Assembly: GCA_964605705.1 (NCBI GenBank)
Contig: CAZSDW010000024.1
Location: 1-51,135, forward strand
Length of the DNA stretch: 51,135 nt
Source of the DNA: CAZSDW01 sp964605705
Lineage (GTDB): Bacteria; Fidelibacterota; UBA2242
Reading direction: 5' to 3'
This document shows positions 16,801 through 25,009 of this stretch, in pieces. The translations under genes were made by a program, and so were the position numbers. Each line of letters opens with the position of its first letter. Positions within the stretch are counted from its first letter, which is position 1. The notes under the pieces are model-generated. The model had not been told where the DNA came from, searched no databases, and worked only from the letters and a program-made list of their open reading frames with translations.

Positions 16801-17675
16801 TAAAACGCGATCACAAAGTCGAATGCGAGATTGAAATCATCACAAAAAAAGGATCCCAACGAATTCTCTGGATAAAAATCCGGGGCATATTCGATAACGG
16901 CAAACTGGTTGGAATTCACGGAATCGGCAGAGACTCAACCGAATTGAAGAAAGCCCAGGCAGAGCTTCAGGAAGCCGAACGCATAAAACGCGAAAGTATG
17001 AAACAGTTGACCTTGAAACTTGCCCATGAAATTAAAAATCCTCTGACCAGCATCACCAGCTCGGCTCAATTAGTTGCCTCATCCAAAGACACCAGGGAAA
17101 ACCTGAAAATCCAGCGCCATATGGGAATCATTAATAAAAATGTCAATATCTGCAACCGTGTCATTCGCGAATTATACACCTTTACGAACAAACCAATCAT
17201 GCAAATGGCTACTGTTGATACAGCTGTTTTAATTTCTGGTATAGTCAGCTATGCAAATGAAAAGACTGAACAGAATCCCAAAATCCGGATTGAATCCAAT
17301 ATTGAAACCGATTTACCTCCCGTTCTTGCGGATAAATTCCGACTGGAACAGGCATTAAAAAACCTGATCAACAATGCCTTCGAAGCCATCCAGGATTCCG
17401 GGACGGTCGAAATCAAAGCCTCTTCCGATTCCTTACACCAAAATGTCAAAATCGAGATTACTGATACCGGTGTTGGTTTGACTGAGGAAGAATTACAAAA
17501 TATTTTTAAACCCTTTCAAACCTCCAAAACAACCGGATTTGGCTTGGGGCTTCCTGTCGTTAAAGACATCATCGACGCCCATAAAGGTTCAACCATCATT
17601 AACTCGGAGCCAAATAAGGGAACAACATTTACCATAATTTTAAGTGCAATAAAAACTGCTAAAAACCAAAGTTAG
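13881..17675 (+). CDS. Beta-propeller sensor histidine kinase (Reg_prop/Y_Y_Y, PAS, HisKA, HATPase)
   Basis: This is a protein of about 1264 residues. A signal sequence (KLSFLFISILISQNLYG) leads into a periplasmic sensor of at least ten propeller blades, each with the Reg_prop pattern such as DSTGYIWIGT, DNNGVLWLGT, DQYGNLWIGT and DNYGYLWIST. A Y_Y_Y domain follows (ILEGFEKEWSD, IPPGNYTLKIKG), then a single membrane helix (FKIISILSIAAVIGLVF), a coiled linker, a PAS domain (YRDLFENAYDVIWISD), HisKA with AHEIKNPL and HATPase_c with N box NLINNAFEAI, DTGVG and GFGLGL. Unlike Bacteroides hybrid sensors it has no receiver; the receiver protein is the next gene, 8 bp downstream. In Bacteroides such sensors detect glycans; the ligand here is unknown. 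ATG 13881 or GTG 13902 may be the start; neither has an ideal ribosome-binding site. Confidence 0.93.
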   Translation: MDEANEGVRKIHFKRQNVITKLSFLFISILISQNLYGLKYPVKFERMPLEPGEVTANIFSIAQDSTGYIWIGTPSAIYRYNGCDFTKFPIKTNIDQQGTVRNIVVDPSNNIWFKLKSRSIGRLDPHSGTFQPVIDNPSAISSSINCFTFINDTMWLSTISDRLFRYIPETDQMTQILDSNQINTGIHRLLPIQRDIWIGSTNGIYKYNIDRNDLKYYSLKQSSCDSLRKKIIAIHQDRTGVIWIACNYGIIYKYNEKSDRFDQYYIIPGLDLSNPKFQITSMICDNTNHLLFGTIRQGLAYLNLTTGNFVSSSESRDQISGIEPNYISKIFIDNNGVLWLGTPKPGLYKEKGHPKFFHYLLSSSDDSLIVDNYVQSIQKDNQGDLYIGTYQDGLYQFDSNHNLKNHFLAEPDNSRSLCENNIYAMLSENDGNLWIATSDGLEKFIKQTNEFIHYRLDRSDITPILTQLESSRRKRYFEKCNRFVCLFKDKNQNIWIGTYSGILAKFDCQAETFKIFRYHIDEWKSADGITTIEEDQYGNLWIGTVWDGIHIFDPVEEKYLRFHRFSDSPDSLSSNQINTIHKDSHNLMWIGHSSAGISVYDDNIKKFKTYRDIDGLLNNRVTGLVEDNYGYLWISTMSGLSSFEYTTQSITNYTHADGVDYYYFNIIPTDQVQLIDQNNGIHQTHRTKINYNSCAYQNSDENIYFGGNNGYIIFNPKDLITEESNQSNLVLTDFKIFTKSQINYRPFNNIKEIELSYKDYIFSFDYSLLNFISPEENTYSHILEGFEKEWSDPSIDRTVTYWNIPPGNYTLKIKGTSKYGSWCQNPLEINITITPPFWKTLWFKIISILSIAAVIGLVFHQRLQRIKKQKIELEKQVKERTIELHESNKHLIEEIQFRKKAEAELRKSEEEYRDLFENAYDVIWISDINGKIQAINNYFLDLLGYEKEQIIGDNLINHVSESHRFRTLRNYYKLKRDHKVECEIEIITKKGSQRILWIKIRGIFDNGKLVGIHGIGRDSTELKKAQAELQEAERIKRESMKQLTLKLAHEIKNPLTSITSSAQLVASSKDTRENLKIQRHMGIINKNVNICNRVIRELYTFTNKPIMQMATVDTAVLISGIVSYANEKTEQNPKIRIESNIETDLPPVLADKFRLEQALKNLINNAFEAIQDSGTVEIKASSDSLHQNVKIEITDTGVGLTEEELQNIFKPFQTSKTTGFGLGLPVVKDIIDAHKGSTIINSEPNKGTTFTIILSAIKTAKNQS

Positions 17676-17683
17676 GACTAAAA

Positions 17684-19084
17684 ATGCCATATTCTATCCT
17701 CGTCGTTGATGACAATATAGATACCCAGTCTAATATCAGGGAATTACTTGAAGAGAATGACTATCAGACCTTTGGGGCTGAGAACGGAAAAATTGCTCTG
17801 GACATTCTGCGCCGGGAAAAACCCGATGGCTTGCTGCTGGACATGAATCTGCCCGTCATGAATGGCTGGGAAGTCCTCGAGCAGATTAAAACCGAAATAG
17901 AAAATGGTTTGTTGGTGATCATCATTACCGCCTTCGGTGAAATTCCATTTGCAGTCGATGCAATTAAAAAGGGTGCTTTTGATTTTTTTGATAAACCATT
18001 CAATAATGACAAGCTCCTGCTCAGCATTAAAAACGGATTGGATAAATTGCGGATTCAACGCGAACTTAAAGACCTTAAAACAAAACTTCCATCCGATCTC
18101 GTAACTCCTGAAAATTTTGGATACAGTAAGATAATCAGCCAGGTCCTTCAGGATGCCGTAAAGGTCGCTGCGACTGATTACTCTATTTTAATTGAAGGTC
18201 CGACAGGCTGCGGCAAAAATCTGCTGGCAAAATATATTCATCAAAACAGTCTGCGAAAAAATTCCCAACTAGTCAACGTCGATTGTGGTACTATTTCAGG
18301 AACCCTGATCGAGAGTGAATTATTCGGTCATATAAAAGGATCGTTTACCAGTGCAATCGACAATAAAGAGGGCAAATTTCGCTCTGCGCACAAAGGAACA
18401 CTCGTTCTGGATGAAATTGGCAATATACCGATCGACCAGCAGGTGAAATTTCTGCGAGCCGTCGAGGATAAAAAGATATCACCCATTGGTTCAAACCAAG
18501 AATTTGCAGTGGATTTCCGACTGATTGTGGCAACCCTGGAAGATCTCGAAAAGTTAGTGAATGCCGGAAAATTCCGGCGGGATTTGTACTATCGTATTGC
18601 TGAATTCACAATTAAAATACCACCTCTATCAGAAAGACAGGATGATATTTTGCATCTTGCCAAACAATTTATTGTCCGCAGCAATCTGAATTTGAGTAAA
18701 AATATTTCCGACGAATTAAATGATGCAGTAATCGATAAATTATTCGGTCATCACTGGCCCGGCAATGTCCGGGAACTCCAGCATGTCATCAGCACAGCCG
18801 TCCTGCTGGCAAAAGATCACATCCAACCGGACCTTATATTATTTCGGGGTGCCCGCATTGACAAAATGGATTCCATTGCAAATATTCCGATCTCGTATCA
18901 AAAAGGATATGCTTTAAAAAATAATATGAAAGAGATTATGGATGATATTGAGCGGCAATATATTGAAAAGGCACTTTATTTAGCCGAGAATAATAAATCG
19001 AAAGCGGCGGATATTTTTGGAATTGATCGAAAAAATTTTTATTTGAAATTAGCCAAATACAAAATCACCAGGACAAAGGAATAA
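17684..19084 (+). CDS. NtrC-family sigma-54-type response regulator
   Basis: The 466-residue protein has three domains. The receiver (residues 3-120) has acidic pocket DD9-10, phospho-acceptor Asp53 in LLLDMNLP, Thr82 and Lys104. The AAA+ domain (about 145-370) has Walker A GPTGCGK (172-178), Walker B VLDE (241-244) and the FRRDLYYRI segment. The Fis-type helix-turn-helix at the C-terminus reads NKSKAADIFGIDRKNFY. The sigma-54-contacting loop, normally GAFTGA, reads GSFTSA (219-224), keeping the Phe and Thr but replacing two small residues. It is co-transcribed with the propeller kinase and should be its phosphorylation partner. Target promoters were not found in this window. Confidence 0.93.
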   Translation: MPYSILVVDDNIDTQSNIRELLEENDYQTFGAENGKIALDILRREKPDGLLLDMNLPVMNGWEVLEQIKTEIENGLLVIIITAFGEIPFAVDAIKKGAFDFFDKPFNNDKLLLSIKNGLDKLRIQRELKDLKTKLPSDLVTPENFGYSKIISQVLQDAVKVAATDYSILIEGPTGCGKNLLAKYIHQNSLRKNSQLVNVDCGTISGTLIESELFGHIKGSFTSAIDNKEGKFRSAHKGTLVLDEIGNIPIDQQVKFLRAVEDKKISPIGSNQEFAVDFRLIVATLEDLEKLVNAGKFRRDLYYRIAEFTIKIPPLSERQDDILHLAKQFIVRSNLNLSKNISDELNDAVIDKLFGHHWPGNVRELQHVISTAVLLAKDHIQPDLILFRGARIDKMDSIANIPISYQKGYALKNNMKEIMDDIERQYIEKALYLAENNKSKAADIFGIDRKNFYLKLAKYKITRTKE

Positions 19085-19088
19085 AATC

Positions 19089-19625
19089 TTATTCTTTGGG
19101 CATCTCCCAAAGGTCCTCTCCCCAGAAATCCCAGGGCAGACGCTTTTCATCACAATCTTCCAAGTCCACACTGAATTTACGATTGACAAAATAGATAATC
19201 GTTGAGAGATGCTGTGCCAGATTTTTACAGCCATGGGCAATACCCGGAGGAATAAGCACCAGCTGGGAGTTGCAATCACCCAGAACCTGCTTCATCATGA
19301 CACCAAGAGTCGGAGAAGCTTCACGCTGATCAACCAGAACCAGCAACATTTTACTGGACGGTGGGACAAACCAGATATCGGTCTGAAATTCATGAATATG
19401 GAAGGCTTTGACTCCACCGGCTTCCAGTTCACTGTAATTTATCTGGGCAATTTTAAAGGACTCTATCCCGTCCAATTCGCCTGAGCTTAATCTTGCCAGT
19501 TCAGTCAGTGAACCGCCGGCATCATTGAAACGGCGAAGTGGAATGATACGAACGCCCTCAATGTTGGTTTTTTTTGTGTAATCCTGAGTATATATTGAAC
19601 TCAATGCATCTTCTGTTAATTTCAT
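19089..19625 (-). CDS. RmlC-like cupin (dTDP-4-dehydrorhamnose 3,5-epimerase family)
   Basis: The 178-residue protein has the RmlC-like jelly roll: GVRIIPLRRFND at the start, KAFHIHEFQTDIWFVPP where RmlC has its catalytic His region, LVLVDQREASPT, and LIPPGIAHGCKNL, ending with the RLPWDFWGEDLW segment that corresponds to the usual IRWDDP tail. It may act on a nucleotide-linked keto sugar, or be a divergent cupin without epimerase activity. The start at 19625 has AGGAAGGG seven bases upstream and is preferred over the longer open frame to 19745. It converges on the response regulator with 4 bp between stop codons. Confidence 0.75.
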   Translation of the reverse strand: MKLTEDALSSIYTQDYTKKTNIEGVRIIPLRRFNDAGGSLTELARLSSGELDGIESFKIAQINYSELEAGGVKAFHIHEFQTDIWFVPPSSKMLLVLVDQREASPTLGVMMKQVLGDCNSQLVLIPPGIAHGCKNLAQHLSTIIYFVNRKFSVDLEDCDEKRLPWDFWGEDLWEMPKE

Positions 19626-19760
19626 TAAGCGCCCTTCCTGATCATTTGTACGATAACTTAACTTCAACATAATAAAAACACAACATTGTATTATGTTCCC
19701 CGACAGTGCTTGACATTCCTCGATATTGCACCTAAATTTTTCCATTCTATTAAAGCAACG

Positions 19761-20072
19761 ATGCTACTTAAAAAATCGAGGGTGCCACTAATTATTGCCA
19801 CTGATAATATGTTAAAAAAGACAACAAAAGAACCGTCAACCGTACAATTTCCTCGCTCCTCCTATAGCAGTTTCTGGATTATTTGCCCTCTTTTCTGCTT
19901 TATAATTTTCCTGGTACTTTTTTTTATTATCGATTTTTTTACCGGAAAAAACTTGCTTTCAGCCATTCCTGTATTTCTCTATTTAATAATTGGAGCGATT
20001 GTTTATTTTAAAAAAATTATTCAGAATAAATTTATCTGGAGTCAACTGTCGAAAAAATCCAATGTTACCTAA
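19761..20072 (+). CDS. Small membrane protein of unknown function heading the complex I-like cluster
   Basis: The product is up to 103 residues. A basic soluble stretch (KKTTKEPSTVQF) is followed by two predicted membrane helices (WIICPLFCFIIFLVLFFII and LLSAIPVFLYLIIGAIVYF) and a Lys-rich C-terminus. It occupies the place where nuoA would stand in a nuo operon, but it has two helices, not three, and no NuoA motif that I can see. It may equally recall AtpI-like two-helix proteins. Starts at 19761 or 19809 are both possible; neither has a clear ribosome-binding site. It lies 24 bp before the NuoD-like gene in the same direction. Confidence 0.5.
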   Translation: MLLKKSRVPLIIATDNMLKKTTKEPSTVQFPRSSYSSFWIICPLFCFIIFLVLFFIIDFFTGKNLLSAIPVFLYLIIGAIVYFKKIIQNKFIWSQLSKKSNVT

Positions 20073-20096
20073 CCACTATTATAGAATACCCGGTAA

Positions 20097-21209
20097 TTGA
20101 AAAATAATAACCTTAGCACAAATATTAATTTTCATCTGAGCGATCTGAAGACTATCCTCCCTCTTCAAATCGAGGTTTCAAATAATCGTATCAGAAAAAT
20201 CCAATTACACCAGATTGATATATCCCAAAATATTCAGGTCACTACCGATTGTGATCCGAAGCAGGCGACTATTCCCTACCCCGATAAATTTCAAACTCCG
20301 GATATCCTGGATGTCCATTTAACCCAAATCATAGCGATTGAGAATCATTATAAATGTTCAATACCTGATTTTGCGCGATTTATTCGGGTACTTTTTCTGG
20401 AACTATCGCGCTTATTAAATCACTACAACTTTTTTGTAGCGTTAGGACGTAATATCCAGTTTCCAAAATTGCAGCATCATGCTTTAAAGGACCGGCAAAA
20501 AATTCTCGAACTTTTCGACTTTATCAGTCACAAGCAAGCAATCACCAGGTTTTTCAATATCGGTGGTATTACTCGTGATTTGCCCGTAGGATTTATTGAA
20601 AACCTTGATTTTACCCTTCTTGACCTCGAAAAAAGAATCCATTTTTATGAAAAGAAACTGACCGCGACAAATCTATTCACTGATTTACTTACAAATATCG
20701 GAATTGTCCCGCAGGAATCCGCCATTCGTTATCAATTTAGCGGTCCAAATCTGAGAGCATCTCTGGAAGATTCCAGCTATGACCATTATCAAGAAAATGA
20801 ACTTTACAAAGATGTCGAAAGCCAACCGCTCCTCTCGAATTTTAAAAAAGGTACCGCGGGTGATTCCTGGCAGCGCTGCTGGATACGGTTTCTTGAAATT
20901 GAAGCAAGTATTCACATGATTCGTCAGGTGGTTAAATTATTAATAGCAACTGAAGTGAAGCTGCAAAATATTCCGGCAATACCCAGGCGAGATAATGCAT
21001 TTAGCTATCAATTCGAAGGTTTGGAGGGAATGATTAGCTGCACTATTATAAAAAGCGCTCAGGATTACTGCCTGACCGGAAAACACCAGCCGGCAATCCG
21101 GAATCTGATTCCATATCTGGATGAGATCGTAAAAAACCAGAGGATTTCATCTTTGCCTGCTTTATTGAGTAGTTTTAACCTGAATACAATGAAATTTTTA
21201 ATGTCATGA
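20097..21209 (+). CDS. Diverged NuoD/49-kDa-like protein lacking catalytic motifs
   Basis: The 370-residue product (TTG start) resembles the large-subunit family only from about residue 80: IIAIENHYKCSIPDFARFIRVLFLELSRLLNHYNF matches the NuoD segment usually written as VEKLLGIEVPERAQYIRVLLAELERI. IGIVPQESAIRYQFSGPNLRAS then corresponds to the G(V)V...A...GPxLRAS region, and RCWIRFLEIEASIHMIRQ to the R-x-R-x-x-E segment. The N-terminal GPQHPxxHG and GYLHRG motifs that shape the quinone/[NiFe]-like site are absent. The last stretch lacks the GLVLGSLDxxxxExDR ending. Family knowledge says NuoD pairs with NuoB and NuoC; neither is present here. Overlaps the next gene by 4 bp. Confidence 0.75.
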   Translation: MKNNNLSTNINFHLSDLKTILPLQIEVSNNRIRKIQLHQIDISQNIQVTTDCDPKQATIPYPDKFQTPDILDVHLTQIIAIENHYKCSIPDFARFIRVLFLELSRLLNHYNFFVALGRNIQFPKLQHHALKDRQKILELFDFISHKQAITRFFNIGGITRDLPVGFIENLDFTLLDLEKRIHFYEKKLTATNLFTDLLTNIGIVPQESAIRYQFSGPNLRASLEDSSYDHYQENELYKDVESQPLLSNFKKGTAGDSWQRCWIRFLEIEASIHMIRQVVKLLIATEVKLQNIPAIPRRDNAFSYQFEGLEGMISCTIIKSAQDYCLTGKHQPAIRNLIPYLDEIVKNQRISSLPALLSSFNLNTMKFLMS

Positions 21210-22267
21210 ATGACCCATTGATATTCAGATCACCTGTCGAACTGGATCTAATAAAATCCACCGTTCGATCTGTGAATGCAGGATTGTACATATTACCGGT
21301 ATTCCTGTGCTTAATCGTTCTTTTTTCTGTGATTTTCATTTTTACCAATTTCCGGGATCGTTACCATAAAAAATCCGAAAATAAATTTCCAAAGTTAATT
21401 TTAACTCGAGTCGAGGATTTTTTTAGAAGATATATCGATATTTTCCGACGGATCCTTTTCCATCAATGGTCAAAAACAGAGAAACTTCTTGTCTATCCTT
21501 TTATCGGTATGATACTTTGCAATTTATTTCTGCTTTTTCTGGTTCCGTTCAGCCATAGGTTTCAGGGAATTCATACCGAGTTCGGAATTCTAATTTTTAT
21601 CAGTATCCTTTTTATAAATCTTCTAATATTCATGTCACTATTGTATGGTAAAAATGGTGATAGTTACTTCAGCATTATCGCTCACGGTCGGCTGCAACTA
21701 AGTATTTATATCATTTTATCCATTTCCATACTCAGCATTGGAATACATACGGGCAGTTTCGATATTAATACGGTCATTCTGAATCAATCGGTGAGTTACT
21801 TCTTTACCCTGCCAAAATGGAATATCATAGCCGGTTTTGGATCTTTTATAAACGCTGTGGTTTTTTTCCTGTACAGTTTGCTTTTAATTCAGCAATTTCG
21901 TCAGGACGACCGACCAATTCCTTATAATTACTCCAAGTTGTGGGATATCCGAAAACGTCCGAATGTCTTTCTGCTGGTGGAATATTGGAGATACAGTCTG
22001 CTGGCATTAATTTCAGCGATTTTTGTTTCCATATTCTTAGGCGGTTATTTATCGCCGTTTTTTCAAATCAGTTCGGGAGCAGTTCCGGTTCATGGATTTT
22101 TCTGGTTAATGTTAAAACTGGGCATATTTTGGATTTTAATTGTTACCATTTACCGTTCTATCCCACACCTGGTCGAAGAACAGATTTTGACACTTTCATA
22201 TAAATATGTCATTCCGATCCAACTTATTGCTTTTGGACTTAAGCGGTTGTATGAATATATTTTATGA
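21206..22267 (+). CDS. Diverged NuoH-like membrane protein
   Basis: The 353-residue protein has about eight predicted helices. NuoH identity rests on topology, on its place after a NuoD-like gene, and on FLLVEYWRYSLLALISAIFVSIFLGGY near residue 255, which corresponds to NuoH FxLAEYxNM...LFLGGW. The conserved NuoH loop RAPFDLPEAESELVAG, whose acidic residues line the quinone tunnel, is reduced to DDRPIPYNYSKL. The N-terminal GPNRVGPxGxLQP motif is not recognisable. It overlaps the preceding gene (ATGA) and precedes a NuoJ-like gene by 18 bp. Confidence 0.75.
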   Translation: MNDPLIFRSPVELDLIKSTVRSVNAGLYILPVFLCLIVLFSVIFIFTNFRDRYHKKSENKFPKLILTRVEDFFRRYIDIFRRILFHQWSKTEKLLVYPFIGMILCNLFLLFLVPFSHRFQGIHTEFGILIFISILFINLLIFMSLLYGKNGDSYFSIIAHGRLQLSIYIILSISILSIGIHTGSFDINTVILNQSVSYFFTLPKWNIIAGFGSFINAVVFFLYSLLLIQQFRQDDRPIPYNYSKLWDIRKRPNVFLLVEYWRYSLLALISAIFVSIFLGGYLSPFFQISSGAVPVHGFFWLMLKLGIFWILIVTIYRSIPHLVEEQILTLSYKYVIPIQLIAFGLKRLYEYIL

Positions 22268-22285
22268 CAGAAAATTAGGTAAATT

Positions 22286-22756
22286 TTGACTTTTCAAATT
22301 ACACTATTAAGCACACTCGCCCTGCTCTCGGCTGCGATGTGGATCATTACGCGAAATAATCGCTTAAAATTCAGCGCCTTTTTATTCACCCAGATAATGA
22401 TCAGTTCTCTATTTATCTGTTTATCGGGAGTTCTGTTCGCATTTGCCTATTTCATAATTTCCCTGATATTTGCACTCGGAATCCTATTCTTTGATCCGGA
22501 ATTTCAAAAATCTTCGATATTCGCACTACTTAAAAATCCGCCCATTCTATGGCTTTCGGCATTGGTGCTGATGATCACCACACTAATTGCTATGATGGCA
22601 GACGCAGTGCGAAATATTATCCTCGCCGGAAAAACTTCTACTTATCTTGATCAACCAATTACTATTAACAACAGCTGGATTTTTGTATTACTCATTTCAA
22701 TATTTTTTATCTTATTGACCATCATTTTCAAAGGACTTGGTGAACGGAATGACTGA
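22286..22756 (+). CDS. NuoJ-like membrane protein
   Basis: The 156-residue protein has five predicted helices, fitting NuoJ/subunit 6 in size, topology and gene order (H-J-K-L-M-N). It contains SGVLFAFAYFIISLIFALGILFF where NuoJ has its conserved pi-bulge helix (xxAxxYVGAIxVLFLFVIM); the Tyr-Val-Gly core is not strictly kept. It uses a TTG start with AGGT just upstream, and its stop overlaps the next gene's start region. Confidence 0.65.
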   Translation: MTFQITLLSTLALLSAAMWIITRNNRLKFSAFLFTQIMISSLFICLSGVLFAFAYFIISLIFALGILFFDPEFQKSSIFALLKNPPILWLSALVLMITTLIAMMADAVRNIILAGKTSTYLDQPITINNSWIFVLLISIFFILLTIIFKGLGERND

Positions 22757-23039
22757 TCTGATCCTCGCTATAATTTTGTCAACCGGGTTGTTCATCCTTG
22801 GAACTGCCGGGTGCTTCATCCATCAAAAATGGTCTGGTAAATTTATAGCGCTTTTTTTTATTCTTAGCGCAGCGATTATAAATATTTTCAGTTTTGCCCG
22901 GATTTACCGACAGCTTGGAATGGCAGTTCTATTTGCATTGGTATGCCTGATTACCTTTTTAGGATTTTTCCTGATCTTAATTATAAACCTCAATAAAAAT
23001 AATCCAGAACCAGATTCGATTAGTGGACAGCCGGAGTAA
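22749..23039 (+). CDS. NuoK-like membrane protein without the conserved glutamates
   Basis: The 96-residue protein has three helices, the NuoK/MrpC size and topology. The two membrane-buried Glu residues of NuoK (in the SIELMLNAVN and AAAEAAVGL segments) appear to be missing: the matching parts read FILSAAIINIFSF and LVCLITFLGFFL. I start at ATG 22749, which overlaps the end of the previous gene by 8 bp. The C-terminus is a short polar tail. Confidence 0.65.
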   Translation: MTDLILAIILSTGLFILGTAGCFIHQKWSGKFIALFFILSAAIINIFSFARIYRQLGMAVLFALVCLITFLGFFLILIINLNKNNPEPDSISGQPE

Positions 23040-23042
23040 TAT

Positions 23043-24986
23043 ATGACTATTATCATGTGTACGATTCTTCTATTTCTCTTATTGTTACTTTTTATCAATA
23101 ATCTCCTGCCGTTGGTCACTTCAAAACATCATTGGCTGTTCAAGTCACCGATTTATATTGTCGCCGCACTGGCTTATATTTTCCTGATTCCACGAATCAT
23201 CCAACCCGACCCAAATAATGTTTTGAGTATCGCAATAAACTGGCTGCCTTCGGGCACAGTTACACTGACAAATCATATGCTGATCAATAACCAAAACCTG
23301 ATCTTGTTGACCTGTTTTGCGACGCTTTTCCTGTTCAGAAATTTATTGCTTCTATCTACATCGGCAGTAAATAAAACACCGATTTTACCAGAGATGATTA
23401 CCGTTCACCAGAATAATATCCTACTGGGATTATTTATCTCCGGGTTATTTCTCATCCTGTCTGACAATCTTGTTTACCTGCTTTTTGCACAGATTATTTT
23501 AACTTGTGTCATTATTTATCAGCAGATTACGTTCGAATTAATCAATTCAGATTCAGCTCGATCGAGCGGCTTTCTCTGGTCAATATTAGCAGACCTGCTC
23601 TTGCTTCTGGCGATTCTGTTTTGGTATAAACACCATGGTACTTTAGCAATTCCAGGCATGCAGGATATCTTCATGAATTTCGAACCAATTCATACGATTT
23701 TTGGTATCTTTGCTTTGAGTTCATTCATCATAAAACTCTGCATAATTCCATATCGCCAAATTGCTCAGAATAACGAAAAACTTCCTCATGCAACAGTCTT
23801 TAAGAATAATTCCGTTGAAATGATACTGATGCTGTTAATGTTCCTATATAAAATCCGCGTTCTTTTTTGTGCCAGCAGTTTATTGCTTACTATTATACTC
23901 GGTTTTATCATCGCAATTATAGCTCCCGTCATATCGATTGCCATAAATGATCCAAATAGAATCTTTAAATATTTACTGATTTCTCAGGCAGGTGTTTTCA
24001 TGATAATCATTGGAAACGATTCGGTTGATACCGCTTTGATTCTTCTTATCTCCTTTGGCTTTGCCAATTTTCTATTGCTGAATCGATCTACGATAAATAC
24101 TCAAACGAATCAAAAAGCTAGTCGGGACAAATTTTCCTTTAGTTCGATTTCTAACTGGATCAGGCTGTTTGCTGCTGCGGCAGTCTGTGGCTTTCCGATC
24201 AGTGCCGGATTTATTCCACGTTCAGTTCTGACGGAAATATATTTTGAGCATGCTCTCAAAACACCGGTAACGTGGCTCTATATAGTCCTGATATTCGTCA
24301 TATTAAGTCTTTTTTCGTTTTCTGCCTTCAGATATCTTTTCGCCAACCTGGGAAAATCAACAGCGTCAGTAACGGCTATTGCAACCGGTTCTTTGAGATC
24401 GAAGATAATCATCGGAATTCTTGTCTTCCTGAATTTGTCGATAATCTTCACTTTGCCCAAAGTCAATCCTCTTCTAAATGTCAGCTGGATTAATCAACTG
24501 ATTTATACATCAGGAATCTCTATAGAACAGCCAAATCAAACCATGGTTATTACCTCTTCTCTTGTGACTGTTCCGTTATTAATAGGATTTGTAGTCGCAC
24601 TGTTGACATATTATTTTGAAATTGTCAATGTTAATAAGATCCAAAAATTATTCAATCCGATAAGCAAAGCGGTACAGTTTATTGGTACCATAAACGACAA
24701 AATAATCATTAACATTGATTTATTAGCCCATAAATCAACTGAAATTTCTGAATACATCGAAAAAAACATCATCCTGAATGTTCATCGGAAAATTGTCCGG
24801 TCCACCCATTATTCCGCCAATTTGGTGATTCAAATCAATCAAAAACTTACCTGGAAAAATCAAAGCAGCGGCACCGGCTCAAAATTCCTGATATCATTTA
24901 AAAAAATCCTTATAGACCGGGGGAACCTGATTCCCTTGATGATTATCATCATTATCCTGATAACTTTAATTATCAGCATTATTTAA
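23043..24986 (+). CDS. Diverged NuoL-like antiporter-type subunit
   Basis: The 647-residue protein has about 14 helices, then an amphipathic stretch (about 530-620) and one last helix (LIPLMIIIIILITLIISII), as NuoL has with its lateral helix HL and TM16. The TM7 region reads IIKLCIIPYRQIAQNN where NuoL has TKSAQFPFHFWLPDA, so the Lys remains but the HFWLPDA motif is gone. The TM5 Glu and the second Lys after it (VKAG) are replaced (SVEM). ISAGFIPRSVL (TM10-11 region, GFFSKDxIL in NuoL) shows the homology. It begins 3 bp after the NuoK-like gene. Confidence 0.8.
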   Translation: MTIIMCTILLFLLLLLFINNLLPLVTSKHHWLFKSPIYIVAALAYIFLIPRIIQPDPNNVLSIAINWLPSGTVTLTNHMLINNQNLILLTCFATLFLFRNLLLLSTSAVNKTPILPEMITVHQNNILLGLFISGLFLILSDNLVYLLFAQIILTCVIIYQQITFELINSDSARSSGFLWSILADLLLLLAILFWYKHHGTLAIPGMQDIFMNFEPIHTIFGIFALSSFIIKLCIIPYRQIAQNNEKLPHATVFKNNSVEMILMLLMFLYKIRVLFCASSLLLTIILGFIIAIIAPVISIAINDPNRIFKYLLISQAGVFMIIIGNDSVDTALILLISFGFANFLLLNRSTINTQTNQKASRDKFSFSSISNWIRLFAAAAVCGFPISAGFIPRSVLTEIYFEHALKTPVTWLYIVLIFVILSLFSFSAFRYLFANLGKSTASVTAIATGSLRSKIIIGILVFLNLSIIFTLPKVNPLLNVSWINQLIYTSGISIEQPNQTMVITSSLVTVPLLIGFVVALLTYYFEIVNVNKIQKLFNPISKAVQFIGTINDKIIINIDLLAHKSTEISEYIEKNIILNVHRKIVRSTHYSANLVIQINQKLTWKNQSSGTGSKFLISFKKILIDRGNLIPLMIIIIILITLIISII

Positions 24987-25009
24987 TAAATTGAACGAAA
25001 GGTAGATAA

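Noticed and set aside
13881..17675. Calling the kinase a one-component hybrid sensor
   Set aside because: The sequence ends after HATPase_c (GFGLGL region); there is no receiver or AraC domain, and the receiver is in the next gene.
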